Assembly: GCF_900117455.1 (NCBI RefSeq)
Contig: NZ_FPHO01000002.1
Coordinates: 1,240,001-1,304,000, forward strand
Reading direction: 5' to 3'
DNA: 64,000 bases
Origin: Hyphomicrobium sp. CS1GBMeth3
GTDB taxonomy: Bacteria; Pseudomonadota; Alphaproteobacteria; Rhizobiales; Hyphomicrobiaceae
Below, piece by piece: positions 57,561 through 64,000 of the stretch. Made by a program: the position numbers and the translations under genes. How positions within the stretch are numbered: position 1 is the first letter of the stretch; every line of letters begins with the position of its first letter. Under the pieces are notes generated by a model that was not told where the DNA came from, did not search any database, and was given only the letters and a program-made list of their open reading frames with translations.

Positions 57561-57702
57561 GCTTTCTGCCCTTCTGCCGGAACGCGCGGGGGCGCGTCTA
57601 TCTCGTATTAGGCGGCGGATCGGATGCCGCCGACGGCGATCACGTGCTTAGACCCGAGCAATACGGAAGCAGCATGACGACGTCCATAGGGCAAAAACGG
57701 CA

Positions 57703-57723
57703 AAGGGCCCCTTCGGGGCCCTT
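57703..57723 (-). terminator. Hairpin terminator after the 119-residue secreted protein gene
   Basis: AAGGGCCCC pairs with GGGGCCCTT in a 9-base-pair stem around a TTC loop. On the minus strand it is followed a few bases on by TTTTT. It lies 24 bases past the stop at 57747. Confidence 0.75.
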
Positions 57724-57746
57724 GGTCTTACCTATCGGAACAGGCT

Positions 57747-58106
57747 TTAGAAATTGTGCTTGAGTGTGCCGCGGACCGTCAAATCCTCGGGCATCTGCTG
57801 CTCCACGGGATCGGGCTGCCGGCTCTCGTTGGCGCCGTAGAGAAGCTCCAGGCCGAAATCCATCTTAGGCAAAACGCCGAGCTTGCCGAGACCGGGAATA
57901 CGCACCTCGGTTCCAGCGTCTTCCTGTGCGCCCTGAACGCCCGGGGTCGAAAGGTCGAGCCCTTTCTCGGCCGGCGCAACCGGCTTGACCTCGGAGGGTG
58001 CCGGCGGCGCGACAGGCGCGGCTGCGCCCTGCTCCTGGAAGGCAAGGGCAGACGAGCCGGCCAAGGCCAGCGCCAACCCAATACCAATGTAACCCCACAC
58101 CTTCAT
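57747..58106 (-). CDS. Small secreted protein with terminal-Phe end, function unknown
   Basis: This 119-residue precursor has a signal peptide (YIGIGLALALAGSSALAFQ). A Pro/Ala-rich linker (QGAAAPVAPPAPSEVKPVAP) follows. The C-terminal part has alternating hydrophobic residues and ends DLTVRGTLKHNF. A terminal Phe after alternating residues resembles the outer-membrane beta signal, but the protein is too short to form a barrel alone. ATG 58106 starts the signal peptide; the extension to 58292 is unlike any leader. It lies between ugd and the porin gene on the same strand. Confidence 0.6.
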   Translation of the reverse strand: MKVWGYIGIGLALALAGSSALAFQEQGAAAPVAPPAPSEVKPVAPAEKGLDLSTPGVQGAQEDAGTEVRIPGLGKLGVLPKMDFGLELLYGANESRQPDPVEQQMPEDLTVRGTLKHNF

Positions 58107-58428
58107 TGCGTCCCCGCCGGTGCCACTCTTCTGACTCGCGAAGATGAGGCCTCGGCCTCTCTCTGACAAGAATGTTCCCGGTAGCCTTAAGCCGGGATGA
58201 ACGTTTCCTGCCTTGAGTGTTGTTGCGCTGCCATGTTGCCGTTCCACCACATATTTTCGATTTCGCGCCCTGCCCCCCACTTTTCCCGGCAACGGCCGGT
58301 TTGTGGCCTCACTTTCGCCCTTAGGCGCGACGTGCCGCCGCGCCTAACCGGGACCTCCGTCGTGTGACCAAAACGAAAGGAGCCGCCTTGCGGCGGCTCC
58401 TCGTTTATCGCCAGACTGAACCCGACGA
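58107..58428. other. Gap between porin and small secreted protein genes
   Basis: This stretch of about 320 bases holds the porin terminator (58378-58401). The rest is leader or promoter sequence for the small secreted protein on the minus strand. No coding frame with gene character was found. Confidence 0.6.
58378..58401 (-). terminator. Intrinsic terminator of the porin gene
   Basis: AGGAGCCGCC (58378-58387) pairs with GGCGGCTCCT (58392-58401) around a 4-base loop. On the minus strand it is followed by TTCGTTTTGG. It lies 28 bases after the porin stop codon. Confidence 0.88.
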
Positions 58429-59802
58429 TTAGAACTTGATGATGGCGCCAGTCATGAACAGGTCGACATCTTCGAACTGGACGTGCTCGCCGCCGACGCT
58501 GTTCGCCTCGGCTTCGACGTGACGGTACATGGCGTAGATGTTCATCGCAGCCGCGTCGATGCCCTGCATGATCCCGAGCGAGTAGATGTCGAGTTCCGAG
58601 TTAAGGACGCGATCAGCCGGGTTGGCTCCGCCGAATGTGGCGGACGACGAGCTGAAGGTGCCGCCATCGTTGTTGTAGTACTGGCCGAAGACGGTGGTCT
58701 TGCCGAGCGGGATCCACTTCTGCTGGATACCGACCTCGATCGCCCAGAACTTGTGGTCTTCCTCAGCGTTGGCGATGATCTCGCGAATGCGGTCGTCGGT
58801 CATGATGCCAGCCGCGAAGTTCGTGTAGAGGCCAGTCGCTTCGTGCATGACGCTGATCGAGCCGCCGAACTGATGACACTCAGGCTGACGCCCGCCGGGC
58901 AGCGTGCTGCCGGTTGCGCACTCGAAGCCAACCGTGTGGCCCGTGCCCGTTTGCTCGGTGGCCTCACCGTAAGCAATGCCAGCGGCCATCTTGAAGCCTG
59001 CGAACTCACCCTTGTAACGGAGGCCGACTTCCCAGGTGTCGTCAGCGCCCCAGTTGGCGGTTCCGACGAAGCCGAAGATCTCCGGCGTGTCGTAACGCAC
59101 CATGTTGTAGCGGCGACCTTCGCCCGGTTGGTTGCCCGTGCCAGCGCGGATCAAGCGACGAATGGAAATCGCGCCGGTGCCAAGTGTGGGGCCATTCGAG
59201 AAGTCACCGTTGGATCGGCGGAGTGCCAGATCGCCGCCCAAGTCTTCGGCGTCCGAGTACTTGGCGACGTCGCCGGTGCCAGCGACGTTGATTTCGGTGA
59301 TGCTCTCACCAGCGCCGCCCGTCAGGCCGATCCACACACGACCGAGGCGCTTGCTGTCAATGTACCAAGTCGAGTGACGCAGATCGAGGCCGGTATTGTC
59401 CGGACCACCCGTCGGGTTGTCCTGGTTGAAGCGCTTCGAGTTGGCGCCGCGGACGCCGACCTCGAGCAGGTAACCGGCCTTCCACTCGTCGTTGATCTTG
59501 GCGTCGCCTTTGAAGCGGAAACGCGTGCGCGAAGCGTCGTTCGTGTACACGCCGACGTTGTCCTCGAAGCCGTCGTCCCAGAAGATCACGGCCTCGTTGA
59601 CCTGGCCGGAGACTTCGAGCTTCACCTTGCGGTTGCCCTTGCGAGCTGTCGTGGCCTCGAGCTCCGCAATGCGCTCCTCGAGGTCTGCGCAGCAATCACC
59701 GCCAAGATCGGCAGCCTGGGCCGATGTGCCCCCCACCAGCAGAAGACCAGCCGCTGCAAGCAGCGACAGCCGTCCCGCTGTCATCTTGAAACCCCCAACC
59801 AT
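58429..59802 (-). CDS. Outer-membrane porin of the Hyphomicrobiales type
   Basis: This is a 457-residue precursor. The signal peptide ends at SAQAA. A short coiled coil with two adjacent cysteines follows (CCADLEERIAELEATTARKG), then a beta-barrel rich in GQVNEAVIFW-like strands, ending in AIIKF with a terminal Phe. The coiled-coil plus NRKVKLEVSGQVN start is characteristic of porins in this order. It allows diffusion of small solutes and depends on BamA for insertion. ATG 59802 is chosen; ATG 59784 would also leave a complete signal peptide, and the frame to 59868 is less leader-like. A Pho-box-like repeat lies about 243 bases upstream. Confidence 0.9.
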   Translation of the reverse strand: MVGGFKMTAGRLSLLAAAGLLLVGGTSAQAADLGGDCCADLEERIAELEATTARKGNRKVKLEVSGQVNEAVIFWDDGFEDNVGVYTNDASRTRFRFKGDAKINDEWKAGYLLEVGVRGANSKRFNQDNPTGGPDNTGLDLRHSTWYIDSKRLGRVWIGLTGGAGESITEINVAGTGDVAKYSDAEDLGGDLALRRSNGDFSNGPTLGTGAISIRRLIRAGTGNQPGEGRRYNMVRYDTPEIFGFVGTANWGADDTWEVGLRYKGEFAGFKMAAGIAYGEATEQTGTGHTVGFECATGSTLPGGRQPECHQFGGSISVMHEATGLYTNFAAGIMTDDRIREIIANAEEDHKFWAIEVGIQQKWIPLGKTTVFGQYYNNDGGTFSSSSATFGGANPADRVLNSELDIYSLGIMQGIDAAAMNIYAMYRHVEAEANSVGGEHVQFEDVDLFMTGAIIKF

Positions 59803-59970
59803 GCCCAGTTCCCTTTTCAATTCTGCTCCGCCACGCAACGGCACGAGCACTTCATTGACCCTCACCACTCAGCAGAGCTGGACAGACGCACACGTAAACA
59901 GGCCTGCCCCACCGCCGTGGACAGCCGCAGATAAGCGCAGGCACGGGTAATTCGTAAATATCAAAAGGCA

Positions 59971-59994
59971 TTATGACAGTTTTGATAAGCTCAT
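59971..59994 (-). promoter_or_regulatory. Degenerate second Pho-box-like site before the porin
   Basis: On the minus strand GCTTATC-AAAA-CTGTCAT reads as one good half-site and one weak half-site with the correct 4-base spacer. A GATATT follows a short distance downstream and could be a -10 box for a porin transcript. The site is much weaker than the one at 60045-60066. Confidence 0.3.
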
Positions 59995-60044
59995 GCGTGA
60001 TGGCTCCGCAACGAAAGCATTCAAACGATATCTGCACGGACACA

Positions 60045-60066
60045 TTTCATGACAGATTTGTGACAT
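60045..60066 (-). promoter_or_regulatory. Pho-box-like direct repeat
   Basis: On the minus strand the sequence is ATGTCAC-AAAT-CTGTCAT-GAAA. These are two 7-base direct repeats sharing TGTCA, spaced 4 bases apart, with an A-rich tail. This is the layout of the PhoB-binding Pho box (CTGTCAT repeats with AT-rich spacers). It lies about 243 bases upstream of the porin start and 111 bases from the divergent monooxygenase start. Confidence 0.5.
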
Positions 60067-60176
60067 TATGACTTGGATCAGCTTCAGCGCTCCTCGCCGA
60101 CAGGCATCAGACTCGCGCATTTGCCGAGAGACTGACGATGTGCGAGTCTTTATCCGCAAGAAGGGGACGAGGCGTC

Positions 60177-61451
60177 ATGACACGTGCGAGTTACACAGCC
60201 GCCGTGGTCGGCGGGGGGGCGGCCGGCGTGGCCACGGCCCTCGGCCTCGCGAAGGCGGGCGCTGATGTGTTGCTGGCGGCCCCGCCGCACCGTCCCCTGG
60301 GGCACGCGGCCGACACCCGGACGGCCGCCCTTTTTGCAGGGTCCATCGACTTTCTGAAGAACGTCGGCACCTGGACGGCTGTCGAACCGCATAGCGCGCC
60401 GATCGGGGCGATCCGCATCATCGATGATACCGGCGCGCTCCTGCGGGCGCCGGAGGTCGTGTTCACCGCGGACGAGGTGGGATTGGACGCGTTTGGCTGG
60501 AACGTGCCCAATCATGCCCTCGTCTCGGCGCTGCTGGCCGCCGCCGCGGCTCCTGACAGCCGGATCACGGTGCTCGAGACGGCTGGAATCGACCGGGTTG
60601 AGCCGGGCGCCAAAGCCGTGCGGCTCTTGAGCCGCGAGGGTGAAACGTTCGAGGCTCGGCTCGTTGCCGGCGCCGACGGGCGCAACTCGATGTGCAGGGC
60701 TGCGGCCGGCATCGCCACACGCTCCTGGCGCTACGAGCAAGCGGCTGTCGTCGCCACCTTCCGCCATACCCGCTCGCACCGCGGCATCTCGACGGAGTTT
60801 CACCGGCCGGCTGGGCCCTTCACGACCGTGCCCCTGCCGGGACTTCGATCCAGTCTGGTCTGGGTCGAGCGGCCGGGCGAGGCCCAGCGCCTCGCCGCCC
60901 TTGACGATACGGCGTTCCGCGAGGCCCTCGAGCGGCGGCTGCAAGGCCTGCTGGGAAGCATCGGCGAGGTCACTCCGCGCGCCATGTTTCCCCTGTCCGG
61001 GCTCACCGCCAACACGTTCGGCCAGAATCGGATCGCGCTTCTGGGCGAGGCGGGGCACGTCATTCCGCCGATCGGCGCGCAGGGGCTCAATCTCGGCCTA
61101 CGCGATGCGGCTACGCTCGCCGAGTGCGTCGCGTCCGCCCTGGCTGCGGGGCGCGATCCCGGCGGCGCGGAGACGCTTGAGGCCTATAGTGCCGGGCGGC
61201 GGGGAGACGTCGGCTCCCGAATCGCCACGGTCGACGTCCTCAACCGCTCGCTGATCTCAGGTGTACTGCCGATCCACCTGGTGCGGGGGCTTGGCCTCGT
61301 GGCCCTCAAGGCCGTCGCGCCGCTGCGCCGGCTTGCCATCCGGGAAGGGCTACAACCCTCCGGGACGTTGCCCGCGTTGCTGATGCCGGACGGTGCGCGG
61401 CTGCTTGCCGAGCGCGCTCGTCCGGCAGCGCCTCGCGATTCCGCCGCTTGA
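60177..61451 (+). CDS. UbiH/COQ6-family FAD-dependent monooxygenase
   Basis: This 424-residue flavoprotein hydroxylase has the N-terminal FAD site AAVVGGGAAGVATALGLAKAG. The second motif is LVAGADGRNSMCR, and the third motif is LLGEAGHVIPPIGAQGLNLG, where family members usually have GDAAH. Family members hydroxylate the ubiquinone ring. The exact position cannot be assigned because alphaproteobacteria carry several paralogues. ATG 60177 follows AAGGGGACGAGG; the longer frame from 60138 lacks support. Confidence 0.9.
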   Translation: MTRASYTAAVVGGGAAGVATALGLAKAGADVLLAAPPHRPLGHAADTRTAALFAGSIDFLKNVGTWTAVEPHSAPIGAIRIIDDTGALLRAPEVVFTADEVGLDAFGWNVPNHALVSALLAAAAAPDSRITVLETAGIDRVEPGAKAVRLLSREGETFEARLVAGADGRNSMCRAAAGIATRSWRYEQAAVVATFRHTRSHRGISTEFHRPAGPFTTVPLPGLRSSLVWVERPGEAQRLAALDDTAFREALERRLQGLLGSIGEVTPRAMFPLSGLTANTFGQNRIALLGEAGHVIPPIGAQGLNLGLRDAATLAECVASALAAGRDPGGAETLEAYSAGRRGDVGSRIATVDVLNRSLISGVLPIHLVRGLGLVALKAVAPLRRLAIREGLQPSGTLPALLMPDGARLLAERARPAAPRDSAA

Positions 61452-61533
61452 CGACCTTCGCGACAGTTGGCATCGGGAATAACGACCTTCCGACGCGACG
61501 CGCACGCGCTCAGCCGCGCCCTCCAGGAACATA

Positions 61534-62457
61534 ATGTCCGCCGACCACATCAGCTTCGCACGCGACCTGCAATTCCGCCTCGAGTACGGGCTCTTGCGAT
61601 TTATCGCGGGGCTCGTCGGCTTGCTGCCGCTCGAGACAGCGACCGGTCTTTCCGCCCGCGCGTGGCGCGTGCTGGCGCCGCGCATCAATCCCAAGCGCCA
61701 CAATCGTGCACTTGCCAATCTCGCCATCGCGTTCCCGGAGAAATCGGACGCAGAGCGTCTCGAAATCTGCATGGCGCACTGGGAGAACCTTGGCCGCGTC
61801 ATGGTCGAGACGATGCAGATCGACCGCCTGATTCAGGATCCGTCGCGCATTCACATCGTCTCCGAGCGCCTGTTCGGCCGCTATAAGGACAAGCTCGGGC
61901 CCGCAATCGGCGTCTCGCTGCACATGGGGAACTGGGAGCTCGCGATCTGGCCCTTCGTCGAGGCGCGCGCCAACCCGGCCGCCGTCTATCGCTCGGTCAA
62001 CAATCCGTACATCGACCGCTACCTGCGCTGGCAACGGCGCAACCTCTATCCCGGCGGCCTGTTCGGGCGCGGCAAGGTCGAGGGCGAGCACGGCGACGAC
62101 CAGAAGACCGCGCGCATTCTCACCGATTTCGTGCGCCGCGGCGGACGGCTCGGCCTCGTCTGCGATCTCTATGACCGCACGGGCCTGGCGGTGTCGTTCT
62201 TCGGGCAGGATGCGAAAACGCAGGCCATTGGCGCCATGATCGCCCGGCGCGTCGGCAGCCGGATCTGGATGTCGCGCTGCAAGCGCGTCGGCACATCGAG
62301 CCGGTTCGAGATCGAAATCCGGGAGCTGCGCGTGCCGCGCACCCGCAATATCGGCGAGGACGTGCGCTGGATCATGGTCGAGATGCAGAAGCAGTTCGAG
62401 GCCTGGGTTCGGGAAGCGCCGGAACAGTGGATGTGGAGCAACCGCCGCTGGAGCTAG
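61534..62457 (+). CDS. LpxL/HtrB-type lipid A (lysophospholipid) acyltransferase
   Basis: This 307-residue late acyltransferase has one N-terminal hydrophobic helix (LRFIAGLVGLLPLETATGL). Its catalytic motif is HMGNWE, the HX4D/E type of this family. Further segments are NPYIDRYLRWQRR, RRGGRLGLVCDLYDRTG and PEQWMWSNRRW at the C-terminus, the family's usual end. It adds secondary acyl chains to lipid A or a related lipid. It follows the UbiH-type gene by 82 bases, with CAGGAA before the ATG. Confidence 0.92.
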   Translation: MSADHISFARDLQFRLEYGLLRFIAGLVGLLPLETATGLSARAWRVLAPRINPKRHNRALANLAIAFPEKSDAERLEICMAHWENLGRVMVETMQIDRLIQDPSRIHIVSERLFGRYKDKLGPAIGVSLHMGNWELAIWPFVEARANPAAVYRSVNNPYIDRYLRWQRRNLYPGGLFGRGKVEGEHGDDQKTARILTDFVRRGGRLGLVCDLYDRTGLAVSFFGQDAKTQAIGAMIARRVGSRIWMSRCKRVGTSSRFEIEIRELRVPRTRNIGEDVRWIMVEMQKQFEAWVREAPEQWMWSNRRWS

Positions 62458-62590
62458 CTGCGCGCTCGGCCGGCTGCCCGTACCATCGCGGGAAGATTGG
62501 CAAGCGGCACGCGAACATCCGGCTCGCGCTTCTTCACAAGGCCGTGTCATCGGCGCAAAGCCGTTGCCGCTCCGGCGGGCCCGGCCTGTA

Positions 62591-63343
62591 ATGCGGGCTC
62601 GCAACGCAAGAGCTTCGGCAGGCCGCCTGGTGCAAATTTCCCGCTTCACTCTCCACGTAGTTGGCGTGCTCGCGCTGCTCCTCGTTTCGTCCGGCCTCGT
62701 CATCGCGCAGCAGACGAAACCGTCCTGCCTCGACGATGCCATGCTCGTCTTCGATGCCTCGGGATCGATGGCGGCGACGGACTTTCCCGACGGCGCGCCG
62801 TCACGGCTCGATCGCGTGCGCCAAGCGCTCGTCAAGGTGCTGCCGGCCGCGACGCGGGCGCGACGTCTCGGTCTCATCGTCTACGGGCCTGGGCCAAACT
62901 ACGACACGTGCCGCAACGTGACGTTGCGGCTCCCGCCCTCAGCCAATGCAGGCGATCGCATCATGGCGATGGTGGACGGGCTGCGTCCTCAGGGGCGCAC
63001 CGCGCTCACCAGCTCCGTGCGGCAGGCCGTCGATCTCCTGCGTCACGGCGAGAAGCCGGCTGTTATCGTCGCCCTCACCGACGGAAGGGACACGTGCGGG
63101 GGCGACGCGTGTCAGCTCGCGCTCGAACTCAAGCTGCAGCATCCAGGCGTGACCGTGCACGTGATCGGCTACCGGCTGACGTCCATGTCCGGCGTCCGGA
63201 GCGCGTTCGTCGAGCGCTGCCTGGCAGACGAGACGGGCGGCATCTTCGCCACCGCGGAGACCACCGAGGATCTCGCCAACGCTCTTTCGGAAACCCTCGG
63301 CTGCCCCGCCGTGACGCATCTTGCGCCGCACCATTTCCGCTAA
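62591..63343 (+). CDS. Secreted von Willebrand factor A domain protein
   Basis: This 250-residue protein has an N-terminal hydrophobic export signal (FTLHVVGVLALLLVSSGLVIAQ) and a VWA domain. The metal-ion-dependent adhesion site is intact: DASGSMAA, a Thr in GRTALTSSVRQAV, and Asp in VALTDGRDTC. Four or more cysteines in the mature part fit periplasmic disulfides. The protein has no partner ATPase gene here, so the role is open. ATG 62591 is used; a TTG at 62564 would add nine basic residues. Confidence 0.82.
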   Translation: MRARNARASAGRLVQISRFTLHVVGVLALLLVSSGLVIAQQTKPSCLDDAMLVFDASGSMAATDFPDGAPSRLDRVRQALVKVLPAATRARRLGLIVYGPGPNYDTCRNVTLRLPPSANAGDRIMAMVDGLRPQGRTALTSSVRQAVDLLRHGEKPAVIVALTDGRDTCGGDACQLALELKLQHPGVTVHVIGYRLTSMSGVRSAFVERCLADETGGIFATAETTEDLANALSETLGCPAVTHLAPHHFR

Positions 63344-63432
63344 CGTATGCTAGAGATACGGATGTAACGCGGGCTTCGGCGCGAAGCCGCGGCGAATGCG
63401 GTGCGATCAGCATCGGAGCTAGAGGGGAGCGA

Positions 63433-64000
63433 ATGACCGGACACTTGCGCGTTCTCAGGCCACATCCGGCCATCTACGCGTTTTACGACGGCCGCGTTCC
63501 CGGCTACCGGTTCGCCGAGCAGAAAAACTGGATCGACGAAGGCGCGCTGGCGCTCGGGATCGCGAGCTATGCCATCGTCTCCGGCCACAAGGCACTCGTC
63601 TGCGATACGCACGTCTCGGTCGCGCACGCCACGGCCATCCGCGAAATTCTCACGCGGGAGGCGGGTGTTACGGACTTCACCGTGTTGCTCAGCCACTGGC
63701 ACCTCGACCACGTTGCGGGCACCGTGGCGTTCGACGACAGCCCGATCATCGCAACCGACCGGACCGCCGAGCACCTAAAGCGGCGTCAGTCGGCAATCGA
63801 GGCCGGCACCCTCGAAGGCCCGCCCGCGATCTCTCCGCTCATTCTCCCGACGCGGGGGTTTACGGGTTCCCTCACCTTCGAGCTTGGCGACATTCGTCTC
63901 GAGCTGATCGAGGCGAACATCCATAGCGACGACGCGGCCGTGATCTGGTGGGCTGACGAGCGCATTCTGCTCGCGGGCGACACGATGGAGGACACCGTCA
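63433..64000 (+). CDS. Metallo-beta-lactamase-fold hydrolase (3' end cut by window)
   Basis: The frame is open from the ATG at 63433 to the window end, giving 189 residues without a stop. It shows the MBL zinc motif SHWHLDHVAG (HxHxDH), a later His in EANIHSDDAAV and an Asp in LLAGDTMED, so the metal site is nearly complete. GGGGAG lies 5 bases before the ATG. The substrate is unknown. The gene continues past 64000. Confidence 0.88.
   Translation, partial: MTGHLRVLRPHPAIYAFYDGRVPGYRFAEQKNWIDEGALALGIASYAIVSGHKALVCDTHVSVAHATAIREILTREAGVTDFTVLLSHWHLDHVAGTVAFDDSPIIATDRTAEHLKRRQSAIEAGTLEGPPAISPLILPTRGFTGSLTFELGDIRLELIEANIHSDDAAVIWWADERILLAGDTMEDTV

Larger units (their letters stand above)
59803..60176. 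other. Divergent regulatory region between porin and UbiH-type gene
   Basis: This 374-base gap is AT-richer than its flanks and serves both genes. It carries repeated TGACAG/TGACAT motifs, listed separately. No gene was found; frames crossing it lack ribosome sites and family features. Confidence 0.65.

Overview
The window is one continuous piece of a GC-rich alphaproteobacterial chromosome. The best fit is the order Hyphomicrobiales (Rhizobiales), near Hyphomicrobium and relatives. Three things support this: the gene order rpsB-tsf-pyrH-frr-uppS-cdsA-dxr-rseP-bamA-lpxD-fabZ-lpxA, the long-tailed form of ribosomal protein S2, and a porin with a DLEERIAELEATT coiled-coil start. The assignment is inferred from gene content; no 16S gene is present.

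Layout. 127-4838 (minus): a four-gene archaic chaperone-usher (Csu-type, spore-coat-U) pilus operon. 5221-12251 (minus): a small coiled-coil protein, an ornithine/lysine decarboxylase, Tex, RmuC and a secreted DUF4384 protein. 12508-15649: a TPP enzyme of the acetolactate synthase type, a tiny membrane protein, a DUF155/RMD1 protein and a second small membrane protein. 15887-29421 (plus): the translation, isoprenoid, phospholipid, outer-membrane assembly and lipid A block. It stops after lpxA without the usual lpxI and lpxB. 29455-30995: an orphan pilus-N-domain protein, a small anchored protein and MgtC. 30958-34283 (minus): ATP12, a HAD phosphatase, an RluC-type pseudouridine synthase, a small membrane protein and a Tae4-type amidase effector, closely packed. 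34470-38889: a conserved hypothetical protein, RarA, a Do-type protease and RlpA. 39108-39197: tRNA-Ser(UGA), followed by a GT4 glycosyltransferase.

40570-41349 holds a decayed tandem universal stress protein gene. It lies directly before a six-gene Mrp Na+/H+ antiporter operon (fused AB, C, D, E, F, G; 41383-47410) whose genes overlap end to end. 47488-52943 is a metabolic module: a two-subunit molybdenum hydroxylase (IorAB type), an LldP-type carboxylate permease and a divergent FadR-family regulator. After this come YbaN, a MASE1-PAS-GGDEF-EAL protein, UDP-glucose dehydrogenase, a short secreted protein, a porin with a Pho-box-like site upstream, a UbiH-type monooxygenase, an LpxL-type acyltransferase, a VWA protein and the 5' part of a metallo-beta-lactamase-fold hydrolase cut by the window end.

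Most of the window is envelope and housekeeping. No complete undescribed system, CRISPR array, prophage or insertion sequence is visible. The most interesting items are the orphan Tae4-like amidase with a small membrane-protein neighbour, the frameshifted stress protein before mrp, the Pho-box-like repeats before the porin, the hydroxylase-permease-regulator module, and the break in the lipid A operon.
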